Shown: positions 48,430 through 59,609 of the stretch, one piece after another
Numbering within the stretch: position 1 is the first letter of the stretch
Layout of the letters: every line of letters begins with the position of its first letter
From: Ignelater luminosus
Lineage: Eukaryota > Arthropoda > Insecta > Coleoptera > Elateridae
DNA: 64,000 nt
Reading direction: 5' to 3'
Assembly: GCA_011009095.1 (NCBI GenBank)
Contig: VTPC01000009.1
Location: 46,558 to 110,557 of the forward strand
The notes under the pieces: model-generated
The model's database searches: none
Told to the model about the DNA's origin: nothing
Seen by the model: the letters and a program-made list of their open reading frames with translations, nothing else
Position numbers and translations under genes: made by a program

Positions 48430-48870
48430 GTAGTAAAAATGTGTAATAATTCACCAGCAGTAAATGTGTAGGCCACATTTGCAAGACGTGTACATAATTC
48501 GGATTTTCTAGTGGCAAAGGGCGTATCTTTCTTGACTACCTAGTGCTTGCTTATGATCAGCAATCTTTCCACTAAGACTAATTTCTGGTAGCACTCTGTT
48601 ACAGGTATTCCACATGATGGACATTTTTGGGATGGCTTTCCATATTTGCCGATATACTTAAACGGCGTTTTGACGGAACTGACAGTACGTAAAATTGTTC
48701 TTGTTGTATCTCTTTGATAATAACCAAGCATTATAGCAAGCAACATCTAAACCAAATGCGAAAAGGAAGAATTACTATTTCTTCCCATGAAGTCCCTTTT
48801 CTCATAGAATTTAAATTCTTGTCGAAACGGTCAACGCCACCTATATATCGATTGTACACTTGAATGAGAG
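48430..48870 (-). pseudogene. piggyBac-type transposase, C-terminal remnant
   Basis: On the minus strand the frames give YIGGVDRFDKNLNSMRKG, then after a frameshift FAFGLDVACYNAWLLSKRYN, and finally a cysteine-rich end (ERYALCH ... SCKCGLHIYC). This order, with the GVDRFD motif and a C-terminal CxxC-type finger, is that of piggyBac/PGBD transposases. Several frameshifts and stops. The catalytic N-terminal part and the termini were not found. Confidence 0.7.
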
Positions 48871-49763
48871 TTTACTTGGATTTTTGTTCTTTTACCGTTT
48901 ACAGAAGCCGTCTTGTCAACTTTCTGTATAGGTGTTATACATTGGCAAGCAAAAACTTTAGGTCACTTTTAAATTGTGATATTCTAAGCTTATGTTTGCA
49001 AATTGTAAATCATTGTACTATTAGGCGCTGAGTCATTGGTTTTCAAAGAAATATTATCTGTGAGTATGGAGAAGACCAAGAGAAAGATATGCTCCAGTTT
49101 GTATTAACGAGCGACTTCCAGAGCTAGTTTTCATAGAGAATGACTCTCTGACAGCTCACTGGTACATTACCGGAGTTCTAGAAGATCATGTTATGCTCAG
49201 AGAAATCTGGGTGAGGTAGGCATTAGGCAGTTTGATTGGCCAGCACTCATGCTTTCCGATTCAATATTGACTGTTAACAATTAATCACAATTTTCAAATA
49301 TTAACTTAGAACAGAAAATAACAAAAAACAACACAATTTCATAGTGACCTAAACGTTTTGCTCACCGGTGTATTTTTTATTTATACAAGTGATTTTGCAT
49401 CTAACTTCAGATAACGAATCCTTTGTCTTTATGATGATGAGGCTGCAAGTAACAGAATGAGAAGAAATCGTGTTTTAGGAATTCAACTGTACTTGCATCT
49501 ATCTAATAACTTATAGTTACCCGAAAACGATAAGTTTGTGTTTATTTAACTTTTTGAATAAAACTTTGTAAAGAATTTTAGATTGCTTTCGTCAACTCAT
49601 ATATCGTGCGTTTACTGCAAAAACTAACCAACTCAAAATTTAGCCAAATCGCAGCAAAGTTACTAGGTGCAAGGTTATGTGGTAGCTAATGTCTGGTAAA
49701 AGTGACCAAGTCATATGGAGTTAAACCATACTACTATCTGTATTTTATTAAAATGCTCAAGTC
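48871..49763. other. No supported gene
   Basis: Ordinary AT-rich sequence between the piggyBac remnant and hAT element 2. Nothing recognised. Confidence 0.5.
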
Positions 49764-49771
49764 GTAATAAC
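49764..49771 (+). repeat. Target-site duplication of hAT element 2 (left)
   Basis: GTAATAAC, identical to 51591-51598. An 8-bp duplication is the hallmark of hAT insertion. Confidence 0.95.
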
Positions 49772-51590
49772 TAGAGTGCGGAGTTTTAGGCATAGAAAAA
49801 CAATAAAAAAGTTCTTAAAAAAGCGTAAAAATTCAAGAAAAAAAGCTTAAAAAATAGCACAAAAATTAAAAACAAGTTTAAAATATGCAGGAAAAAATAT
49901 TAAACTTCCAGGTTTTAGAACTTATTATACAAAGTATTTATTATAAGAAAACAAAAGATGAATTGTTATTAAAAACTTTGAACTCTAAAATGCTTAATTA
50001 TTATGCACTTTTCTAAATTCTCCATAAGGAAATTTCTTCTTTTATCAGTTAGGGTGTCTTTGTAAAGAGAAAATTGTCTTTCAATGTCAACACTAGTAAT
50101 CGGTGCATATTTAAATTTTGCAAGTAACGATGGTGCCAAGTCGAAGTTATTGACTATTTCGCCTGATAAAATACTTGCAATGGTCTTTAATCTTGCTAAA
50201 CCTTCGTATTTAGCCAGCACGTTCTCAAATTTGGCAAATATTGTTTTTCTTACATCACCACGCACTTTTCCCAATTTTATTTTAAACTCTTGTACAATCT
50301 GAATTGCTTCTGCTAGCTCACTTCCTTGTGTTTCAAGTTTGGTGATAGTTTCACTGATGAACTCGTAATTTGCTTTGATGAATGCAAGGTTTTGTTGTAG
50401 TTCCGAATTTTTTAAAATATTTTGGCAGTCTTTAACTGATTGGGATGCATCTTCCGAGAATTTTAACAAAATTTCTTTGAAGTTGGTAAAGTTAACTGCG
50501 TAATACACAGCTGCATCCAACCATGTTCCCCATATAGTAATGACTGGTTGTGGTGGAAGCGGAATATTAGGCAGTTTTTCTTTAAATCGTTGTACCCTCA
50601 ATGGCGCTTTTAAAAAACACTTTTTGCCATTTTTAATTATCTCGTTAACTAGAGGAAATTCAGACCTCACAGTTTCTACTACTCGGTTTAATCCGTGAGC
50701 TACGCAAGTAGAGTGTGTGAAATTACTATACAAAACTTTTAAATTAATACCTGCTTTTAGCATATATGCAGCCGCATCCGTCACCATTAACAGAATTTCT
50801 TTAGTTGGGACAACATTAGGAAAAAAAAAGTTTGCGAATCCCTCGTTAATAAATCTTGTTATGGTGCTGCTGTTGGTTTTATCTAGATCTTTCAAATATA
50901 TTAAAAATGGCGTGGTTGGAGTAGCTTCATATAATACACCAATAATGAGACCAGCCACATACCTACCGCACTCATCGGTGGTTTCATCGACAGAAAACCA
51001 GATAGAATGGTCTGCAATTATATTTTTAATTTCATGAAGGACTGTTTTATAAACTATATCTAAATAGTTTTTTCGTAGAGTGCTTTCGGACGGTATCGAT
51101 CTCTTACAATATGTTTCTAAGAATTCTTAAAATGCAGAATTGTCTAATTTTCTTAAAGAAGTATTTGCCGATATCAGAGTATTGCATAAATCAAAATAAA
51201 AAGTTCTTTCTTCAAATCGAGTAGAAGATCCAGAAGCAACTACTTCTGAAATAGTTTGTTGTTTCAGCTTATTTTCATTTTCCGCTCTTCGTACATTTTC
51301 CTTGTGAATAGCGGTCTTCGTATGTTGTATTACATTATACTTTTTGTCGCACTGGAGCTATTAAAACAAGCATTAGAGAATATTGTATTTAAAATCTAAT
51401 CTACTCCTTACCGGTTTAACACATACTCTGCAAAATAGTCTACTACCGTCCAGTCTTATTTCTGGTATATTTTTAATTCACTCTTCTACACTCGTTTTAA
51501 CTTTTGGCATTGTAACACAGTCTTATTTATTTTTTTTTGTACTGCCATTAATATCAAAAAAAAGCATTATTCCTATAAATCCGCACTCTA
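49772..51590 (-). mobile_element. hAT element 2, complete with termini and 8-bp target duplication
   Basis: A 1819-bp hAT transposon. The ends begin TAGAGTGCGGA on both strands (49772 and, inverted, 51590) and are flanked by the identical octamer GTAATAAC. The interior carries one minus-strand transposase gene. Element 1 at 22671-24136 is a close relative in the same orientation. Perfect target duplication, matching termini and a reading frame with only two stops indicate a young insertion. Confidence 0.96.
49969..51510 (-). pseudogene. hAT transposase (CGGBP1-like type), two premature stops
   Basis: The gene reads on the minus strand as exon 1 (51412-51510, ATG at 51508-51510) and exon 2 (49969-51357), separated by a 54-bp GT-AG intron; the frame is kept (33 plus 463 codons). 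Exon 1 gives LFCRVC and exon 2 HTKTAIH, together a BED-type C2H2 zinc finger split by the intron. Next come a CKRSIPSESTLRKNYLD segment as in CGGBP1-type proteins, FSVDETTDECGR and VTDAAAYMLKAG with catalytic acidic positions, and the C-terminal hAT dimerisation region VDIERQFSLYKDTL ... MENLEKC. Stops are TGA at codon 11 (51478-51480) and TAA at 51127-51129. An uninterrupted 329-residue frame covers 49969-50958. Intron and start are my inference from splice consensus and frame. Confidence 0.85.
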
Positions 51591-51598
51591 GTAATAAC
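51591..51598 (+). repeat. Target-site duplication of hAT element 2 (right)
   Basis: GTAATAAC, identical to 49764-49771. Confidence 0.95.
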
Positions 51599-53652
51599 AG
51601 TTTACTATACAGCTAAAACTTAGTATGTCAACTTGATCAATTGTACACGTTGTAAGTGGGTTGAATAAATACCTTGTAAATGACGTGGTCAGTTTAATGT
51701 TAATGTTAATAAAAGTTAAGTTCTAAAAACAAATTTATAACAAAATAAAGATAGAGTTGGACGGGGAGTATTTAGAATTTATGAACACGGTTGGTACTAA
51801 TACAATCAAAAAGCAGAAGGTGTAGTCACTATTAATATTGTACAGGGTAATCCTGTTACCATTTATTGACTTACCTAAAGACAAAAGTGCAATTGCCATT
51901 TTAAAGCTGACGCAGAATTTAAAGAAGCACACAATCAATATTATGTCTAATCACTCTCTTGACACACCTTGTATACCAATACATTTACAGAAATGAAAAG
52001 AACAACTGGCTGTACTAATTTCTGACGCCTTTTTACGACTAAAAAGGTGCAAATAGATCCCTGAAAATAAAAAAAGGAGTTAATTTGGTTTCTTTTCAAA
52101 CGCAAACAATACCAACGTCGTCTGCAACTTTGATTAATTCCCAGACATTTTTGTTCTCTTAAATGCCTCATTATTTTCTGCAGAATTTCCAGGTTCTTAT
52201 TAACCCAATTAAGAGCGTTATTATTTTTCTATTAAGCTCGGAGCTAAAAACAAGATAATACAAATTTTTGCAGCGTTCCTTTAAAAATTACCGGTTTTTA
52301 TTATGGGCGAGGAATTCGAGAGAACGATTAAAGCTTCTCCGCCTGTAAATTTCGGAATGAACTCAATTATAAGATCGAGCAATGGTTCCGAGTGAACTAA
52401 TACGTGATATCTACTAATTAATTTAATTATGAGTGTATTTAGTTTTGAAGTTTTGAGATATATACACGGTCGGTTCTCTGTGAATTTGTAACTTTGAATA
52501 TGAGTTGCTTACTTACATAAATTTCACGGAGACATTTGGAAGCCCATCCGAGTCGCGCTTGAAGGATTTATTGTGTAAAACTAAAATTAATTAACTTTGT
52601 TCTCCGGTTGCATAAACTATTAGCAACTTAAATGGATCCTCTTCCGCATCAGTTTACGTAATTATTATTTTGTTAGAAGATTTGGCGATTTTTTTTGTTA
52701 GTTGGTTTCACCTGAAACTTATTGAATATTAAATCGTTTTAAATACAATACTCTATTTTCACAATGGGGTTCAATTTACATTTCGTGTTAATACATTGTA
52801 CAAACTCATCTGGGATCAAGTTTGGGGGGTTATCGGTAACCGCACAATAGACGTCCTAGTAACTATCCAATACAAACGAGACCGCAGCTGTAACCAATAT
52901 GTGTATATGTCTGTGTGTTGTATTGCTCGGCCCTTTCGCATATAGGGAATATGTTTTGTGTTACTAATCTGAAATATAGAGATATTAGCAGGGTAATAAT
53001 TGTGTAACAATAATTTGAATCCCGTCAGTGATTTATTCAAATGAGCGAAATGCTTTACTGTTACCACTTTGATTAACGTTTTCATGTTAGGCATTCAATG
53101 CAGCAGAGAGAGAGATGGAGAAAATTAGAAGTTAATCTAACTGTTGCTATATATTAATTGGAGATTATGTTATAAACTTAACAATAATGTTCAGTTAAAA
53201 TTAACCTTTTTATTGAAAGTTGTGACAGGGGAAACATCTGCTCATCAAATCTAACAAGGGGAAGATGTACTACCTGTTGAATATTAAAGGTGAGATTTTG
53301 ATAGTGTTATATATAATGATATAAAGGTGCTTTCTGCTAATACACAATAAATTTTATACTAAGAGAATTGATCCAATGGACAATCGCAAGGTTTTCATCA
53401 GTGATAGAGCTCTTCTCAAAATACTAGTCGCTTTTGTGTCCCCAGTCGGTGGTAAAGACGGTGGGGGACTGGTAATTTATAAATGTTTACAGATAGTAGC
53501 TCGATGCCATTAATTAAACTTCAGTAATTAACAGGAAAATCGGTGAGTAAATATCGCATTGTCTTTGTGTAGGATACTTGACAAAATTCAATTTGTTCAG
53601 CTATACAAGCACAATAGAAAAGTAATTGGAAACTACTACCACGTTTCATTAT
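51599..53652. other. No supported gene
   Basis: AT-rich, with short unrecognised frames on both strands. The right edge is the TA target of mariner 3. Confidence 0.5.
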
Positions 53653-53654
53653 TA

Positions 53655-53684
53655 ACACATCGTTCAATAAGTCCCGAGACTAAC
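53655..53684 (+). repeat. Left terminal inverted repeat of mariner 3
   Basis: 30 bp, starting ACACATCGTTCAATAAGT. Perfect inverted match to 54919-54948. Confidence 0.97.
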
Positions 53685-53833
53685 CCAGAGATGGTGCTAG
53701 TAGTACCAAACTAGCCACGTTTCCCTAGAGTGCGAACCTTCACATGAAACGTGTAAAAATGTCACGTCGATTGGACCACAAACAGCAGAGTTATCGAGGT
53801 TAGAGTAAAGTCACTTTGTAATTTGTTTGAAAA

Positions 53834-54883
53834 ATGGAACAAAGCGAGTTTCGCGTGTTGATAAAACATTGTTTTTTAATGGGTAAAAACACCGTAGAAG
53901 CCCAGCAATGGCTTGAGAAACGTTACCCGGACTCCTCTCCATCCAAATCAACGATTTGTCGTTGGTATGCTGAGTTTAAACGTGGTCGTACGGACACGAA
54001 CGATGCGGAACGTTCGGGTAGGCCTTTGGAAGCCGTTACACCGGAAAATGTGAGTGAAGTATTCAAAATCGTAATGAAAAATCGCAAAGTAAAGGTCCGT
54101 GAGATTGCAGAAATGACACAGATATCATCTGGAAGCGTATTTACAATCCTTCATGAAAAATTGAGCATGAAAAAGGTTTTTTCCAAGTGGGTGCCGCGAT
54201 TGCTTTCAATGGAACAAAAACAGCAACGAATCGACGATTCAGAGAGCTGTTTATCGCTATTTACTCGCAATAAAAAGGATTTCCTGCGTCGATACGTGAC
54301 CATGGATGAAACATGGATACATCATTTCACTCCGGAGTCGAATCGGCAATCATCTGAGTGGCGCATGGCTGGCGAAAGCCGCCCAAAGCGTCCAAAAACG
54401 CAGCAATCTGCTGGCAAAGTCATGGCGTCTGTTTGTTGGGATACATATGGCGTCATTTTCATTGACTACCTGGAAAAAGGTAAATCGATCAACAGTGATT
54501 ATTATATTGACTTGTTGGTACGTTTGAAGGAGGAGATCGCAGCAAAACGACCGCACATGAAGAAGAAAAAATTCCTTTTTCAGCAAGACAATGCACCATG
54601 CCACAAGTCCATGAAAACAATGGCAAAAATCTACGAGTTGGGCTTTGATTTGCTTCCCCACCCCCCGTATTCGCCAGATTTAGCCCCCAGCGACTACTGG
54701 CTCTTTGCTGATCTCACAAAAATGCTCCAGGGAAAAACATTTGGCTCGAATGAGGAGGTCATTGCCGAAACTGAAGCCTATTTTGAAGCAAAGGATAAAT
54801 CCTTCTATAAACATGGTATAGAAATGTTGGAAAGGCGTTGGAAAGATTGTATCACTCTAAAAGGAGATTATATTGATGAATAA
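53834..54883 (+). CDS. Mariner transposase, full length and open
   Basis: A 349-residue protein starting at the ATG at 53834 (MEQSEFRVLIKHCF), the position expected for irritans mariners, and ending GDYIDE before TAA. It catalyses cut-and-paste excision and integration at TA after binding the inverted repeats. Two N-terminal helix-turn-helix segments (about residues 1-110) bind DNA. The WVPRLL linker precedes the catalytic domain. The triad is Asp158 (MDETW), Asp252 (QQDNAP) and Asp287 (DLAPSD) with 34 residues between the last two. Length and motifs match Himar1-type enzymes (about 348 residues). No stop or frameshift is seen. Two small oddities are QQDNAP where HQDNAP is usual, and WVPRLL rather than WVPxEL; neither removes a catalytic acid. 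Whether it is transcribed cannot be told from sequence. Confidence 0.95.
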   Translation: MEQSEFRVLIKHCFLMGKNTVEAQQWLEKRYPDSSPSKSTICRWYAEFKRGRTDTNDAERSGRPLEAVTPENVSEVFKIVMKNRKVKVREIAEMTQISSGSVFTILHEKLSMKKVFSKWVPRLLSMEQKQQRIDDSESCLSLFTRNKKDFLRRYVTMDETWIHHFTPESNRQSSEWRMAGESRPKRPKTQQSAGKVMASVCWDTYGVIFIDYLEKGKSINSDYYIDLLVRLKEEIAAKRPHMKKKKFLFQQDNAPCHKSMKTMAKIYELGFDLLPHPPYSPDLAPSDYWLFADLTKMLQGKTFGSNEEVIAETEAYFEAKDKSFYKHGIEMLERRWKDCITLKGDYIDE

Positions 54884-54918
54884 AAATGATTTTTGAAAAA
54901 AAAAATGTTGTTTTCGTT

Positions 54919-54948
54919 GTTAGTCTCGGGACTTATTGAACGATGTGT
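54919..54948 (-). repeat. Right terminal inverted repeat of mariner 3
   Basis: 30 bp, exact reverse complement of 53655-53684, followed by TA. Confidence 0.97.
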
Positions 54949-54950
54949 TA

Positions 54951-55859
54951 TTTTGTCAAGTATTTTTGTTCTAGACATTCATTAATATTAATTTGTTACT
55001 AAGGAAGCTTTTTTAGATTTTTATATGAAATATCTTACGAATCTGTCTAATTTGATATCACATCTGAGCTTGCATTTATCTGATGTCATTGTTTAAACTT
55101 TGAAAAATATAATCTGAGACTTGGTTAATTGCAAAATCAAATGTGACAACAGATTTAATTAATTTTTTTACGTAACTGTTTCTAAATGTTTGTTAGGACC
55201 AATTTATTTTAATTTTTAAATTTCTAGAATCACACAATCAGATGGTCTAATGACTAAGTCATTAGAAGCTAAACCACAATTAGTGTTGTACTAATGTAGA
55301 CGAACATTTATAAAAATAGACAGTTATTCCGTAAGGCGATGCAGGTTGAAGAAAAGAAAAAAATTATGCTTTCTTTAATCGTAAAAAATGTCAAATTAAA
55401 CGCCATTGGTTGAAGGAGACAAAAAAAATTTAGCAAAACGATAAATCATCGATAAAAAATATTGTACTTTAAAAAATCCCATCTTGAATGCAGATATCTA
55501 TCCAAAGTCATATCCTGTTGACAGTAAACGTGCAGGTATAGCCAAAGTTATGTGAATTCGTTTGTAAACCGCGTGTGGAGCACACGAATTTACCAAGAAC
55601 CTGTTAATGTTTTAATTTTGAATGATGTAATCAGTAAGATTCCGATTTCTCTTCTAAAAGATGAGCACAAGAAAAGATACTTTCAATTTATGAAGCTCAA
55701 ATGCCAAATGTCAGATATTACGTTTTAAACTAAAGGATGAACACAGCAAAATTGGAGCATTAAAATGAATTAAATTAAAAATAGCATTCTGGGGGTTTAA
55801 ATAGTCGGGCACATTAGCTACTAGGTGTGAGAATAACAAGTGACAGTTGTGAATATATT
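54951..55859. other. No supported gene
   Basis: AT-rich, short frames, nothing recognised. Confidence 0.5.
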
Positions 55860-55918
55860 GTGACGCTTTTTTTTCAGGGCGTCAATATAGTTGATGTCCC
55901 TGCTAGGGTGCCAAAATA

Positions 55919-56431
55919 TGTGACGCAATTCTGATCGGGATGGTTGTTGTGGTTAGACGGCGGTCAGACTACATTGGAGATACAGTGCCTTTAGGGATCT
56001 ACTGACTGGAATGAACTGATTGCTGAGCTTACCATATAATAAATAAAACACCAAATTCTCAAACAAATCAAACAAGCAAAATTACACAGACATACACTTA
56101 CAGATTAAGCCTACTAATACTACCCATGCGGTGCAGAAAGCAGGCGCAGCGTGCAAGTCAGGTGGATCGGATTGTAGGAATGGCAATGCAAGGGTGGGTG
56201 CCCTTAAAGGTATGAAGCAACAAGAAAGTGCGACACAGAGCCTTTCAGTGACGACGGACCGGCTCGACCGACAGCGACGGCAATCAAATCACAAGCAATG
56301 GGAATAGGACGGCGGAATGAATAGGGCACTTAAGTATGCCTTATAGCTTACCCAACAATTATACTCACTCTTTGGAGTCGGACGGTGTATTTGCTTGCTT
56401 TGGAGACTGATAGAATTGTTTTACTGTAACA
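55919..56431 (-). repeat. Probable LTR of a retrotransposon, minus orientation
   Basis: Read on the minus strand, a 513-bp GC-richer segment starts TGTTACAG and ends GCGTCACA, giving the TG...CA ends of an LTR. Directly after it (55880-55918 on the plus strand) lies a primer-binding-site-like stretch, TTTTGGCACCC followed by AGCAGGGAC. Only about 60 bp of internal sequence follow, so this is a truncated element or an LTR remnant. The second LTR and coding regions were not found. Confidence 0.5.
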
Positions 56432-56773
56432 ACCCTCTTTTGCCTGCTGGGTATTTGTTTTGATACCCGGTCGGATTCCCCCTACACTAGCGAATCCTAG
56501 TTGTGAAAATGGTCTGTGCGTAAGCAAATGGACTAGTATGAGATGAAGCGAAAAACTAAATATTATAGTTTCATTATAAGATAGACCTTACAGTAATTAA
56601 CACTGAAAGAATATAGAATTATTGGCGGGTTGTCTAAGACAACATAGGAAATACTCTACTAGAAAATATTACATTCAATAAACTTTATATCGGAGACATG
56701 AACTGATGAAATTACACTAATTCACGAACGTCCAAGCGTAAATTAAGTAACTTCGCTACAATTATATCAAGGG
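56432..56773. other. No supported gene
   Basis: Short ordinary spacer between the LTR-like segment and the Tc1-type remnant. Confidence 0.5.
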
Positions 56774-57425
56774 ACATTTGCAAAAATGACGTCTACAGAG
56801 TTGGAACGTCAAAAAATAATTTTACACAAATATCTTAAAAATTCAAATTTATCTACACGATAGAGCTTATAATTCTACAGTAGCTCGGATATTAAAACAT
56901 AGGAAACGTCTAACGATCGAAATAAAATCCGGAAGTGGAGATGAACATGACCGTAAAAAGGAACAAATGGTATTGCAGATGTTCGCAGACAATTCCTAGA
57001 TCTCGTGGCAAGTTGTGGCGAGAACAAATGTTGTGAGGTTTTATACAAAAAATTAAAAAACGAGCTGATTTAAGAAGTTTTAAGGCTCAAGTTGGTCCAG
57101 ATCGGGATGTACTTAAAACAGAATGCGACTGTGAAGACTCACTCTCGAAAGCTCTACGGCATTCTGACACAATACCAATGTGTCGAGATGAACGACGATA
57201 GTTACCGCTTTGCCAGCCAATCATATTATACTATCGTCAGCATGCTCCAGAAGAATACAAAACAAAGCCTACAACAAAGTTTCCTATGAAATGTTTAATT
57301 TGGTAAGCGATTTGTACTTGTGGTTTTCAAAGCAGTTCGTTCGTTATCACAGGAACTTTTAACAGCGAAACTGTCATGGGCAAAACCCGAAAAAGTGATC
57401 CTAATGCCCGTTCAGACTAAAAGTT
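56774..57425 (+). pseudogene. Tc1/mariner-superfamily transposase, N-terminal and central remnant
   Basis: Frames start MTSTELERQKIILHKYL at 56784, a helix-turn-helix region follows (SGSG, then KKEQMVLQMFAD), then RADLRSFKAQVGPDRD, SRKLYGILTQYQCVEM and a degraded NDDSYRFA segment in the place of the first acidic motif, KFPMKCLIW-like sequence and VITGTFNSETV. The order fits a Tc1-type transposase. The C-terminal third with the last two acids is missing, and frameshifts and stops are frequent. No termini were found. Confidence 0.65.
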
Positions 57426-58626
57426 GTGCTCACAACAGCTCAAAACGTCAGAGAAGGGAGAAGAAGTTTCCAAAATAACCAAACATAAATGAATTCGGAT
57501 TTAATAAACAAAACTTACTTATAGCTCTAAGATGTTAAAATCGGTATGGGCGCCAGGAATCATGTCAAGCCATCAAATTCTCTGGTGTGGTTCCTCATCA
57601 CTTAACACTCCATACATATAGAAATGTGCGCCGCCGAGTTGATTGATCGCCGCCTGTATATTTGTATAAGTTGATGCTGCCCCCGAATTAGAACGTATCA
57701 ATCGGCGTAATCAGCGCAATATATTTATTTAGTTTCTGCCATTTATACATTTGTCAAGATTAGGGTTGAAATTTTCTTTGACACAGGCGTAAGACAAACT
57801 GAAACTTTTGTTGGGTAGGTTTGTGTAACTGTCTGTAACTGTAGCTGTATAAAGTTTCCTTACTTGAAAATTAATTAACCAGAAAACAACAAAGTGTACT
57901 TGACAAAACCATTGAAATAGGTGAAAGAGAAGTTTTGTTTTTCAAAAATAATCGTGACAAAGACACGACATCAACAGAAGCGGATTCAAGTTGATTGCGC
58001 TCTAGGCCTATTTTGATATGGCGCCTTTATTGTTTGCAAATTGCAAATTTTTTCATACAGTCACTAAGAAACTCCATGAATTTCGAATTTTTGTCGCCTC
58101 TCAAATTTTGCGGCCCCTCAGATTTTGCTGCCCCTTAAATCACTGGACATTAACTGCATTGTCTGCAGGACCATCATCACATCCAAAAACATTAAAGCTA
58201 GACGTTAAAACACGATTGAATAGCGTTTTAACAATGAGGGAGAGTACTGATAGGATAAACAAAAATCCGATTAATGTCGTTTTTTAAAAATCTAGTAGAC
58301 GTTGTCTAGAACTTTTTGCTTTAGAATGGGAAATAATTCAAGACTTGCTATCAAAGCTATGAATTTGCAGCTAAGTCTGGTTGTATTATACAGTAAATTT
58401 CGATTTCTACAATACCTGTGGGAGAAAAATTCTTTATTGAACAACTGCCTAGCATTTCTAGATTGCCTTATGACATAATAACAAAACAATATTTTTAACA
58501 CAAAGAAGGTGTTCATTTTAAAACGATCCACTCTTACTATGTCGTAAAAAATGAAGATATCATAATTAGAAAAAACACGCAAATCTATTTAGGGAAGGGG
58601 ACATTATAATACATAGTTAACTAGTT
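57426..58626. other. No supported gene
   Basis: Unremarkable AT-rich sequence. Small frames at 58018-58287 and on the minus strand at 58292-58582 have no recognised domain. Confidence 0.5.
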
Positions 58627-59609
58627 CATAGAGGTCGCTGTGTTCGCTCTCACACACATAATTTCAAAATTTTAAACGGCACCCCAGTACTTGTGATACG
58701 TCGTTAGAAAGGGAATAGCAATCTCTTAGTAAAGATAAAATTTAAATCGGTCTACTGAATCGAAAGTTATAGCACAAAATCTGTCATTTAAGTTAAAAAT
58801 TTAAATGGCGCTATCTAGTTAAATAAACGCATTTCAATTGTTTTAGTGCATATTTGGGATGCAAAACAGATGAATGTATGTATTTCTGTAAAATGAACTG
58901 TCAGTGGAAGGTAAAAACAAGAGTGAAGGAACAACACGAAACATAGCAATTTTTGAAAACAACACCTAAAATGTAGCAACCCACGTTAATAGGCCAATTT
59001 AGCTTATACAGTGCAAAACATGCAAAGGTGTTTTTCATCTAAAGTGTATACTAAAACAATCGGGATGCGGTAATTTACGTAAAGAACGTGAGTTACCTTT
59101 GTTGTTATAGGAAAACGTTTTGTATAGGAACTTTGAATCAAGCTGACCAATTCAATTGTTTCAGTGATAATTCGAAATGCAACATGAATGCCACTACACG
59201 TATTTGAAGTTAAATGGTGTGAATTGAGTTGCTAATGTAAATTGCTGGGTTAGGTACTTCCTTTAAAGGATTGTCCATTTTCTGTTGTTCCTTTTCGACT
59301 GTTTTGACTTTCTGTTGATAGTCCAATTTAAATTGTTCAATTAACAATGTTTACGTTCATTTGTTTCATACCCGAAATAAGCACCAAAATAATTAGAATG
59401 TGTCTTCTTACTTGATTAATGCCGTTTAAACTTATTACTGAAACGAAACGTTTTGCGATGTGACTTGCGATTTAGTAGACCAATTTATATTTCATTGCTA
59501 CTAAAACGTTGCTATTGTTATTTCCTTTTTAAGAACGTATCACAAGAGCTGAGGTGCCATTTAAGGTTCTGAGGTTATGTGTGTGAGAACGAACACAGCG
59601 ACCTCTATG
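58627..59609. mobile_element. Foldback-type element: near-complete 0.98-kb palindrome
   Basis: The first 31 bases from 58631 (GAGGTCGCTGTGTTCG...) match the reverse complement ending at 59605 with one mismatch. The match then continues inward at lower identity through GGCACCCCAG/GGCACCTCAG, TGTGATACGT, GGTCTACT and GGAACAACA blocks, so the arms reach about 450 bp each and meet near 59100. TA flanks both ends (58629-58630 and 59606-59607), consistent with a Tc1/mariner-type target, but a longer end starting CATAGAGG is possible. No open frame lies inside, so it is non-autonomous. Family unknown. Confidence 0.88.

Larger units (their letters stand above)
53655..54948 (+). mobile_element. Mariner element 3 (irritans subfamily), intact
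   Basis: A 1294-bp mariner flanked by TA (53653-53654 and 54949-54950). The inverted repeats 53655-53684 and 54919-54948 start ACACATCGTTCAATAAGT and are identical over 30 bp. It encodes one uninterrupted transposase. Perfect ends plus an open gene make it the youngest mariner here and potentially active. Confidence 0.97.
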
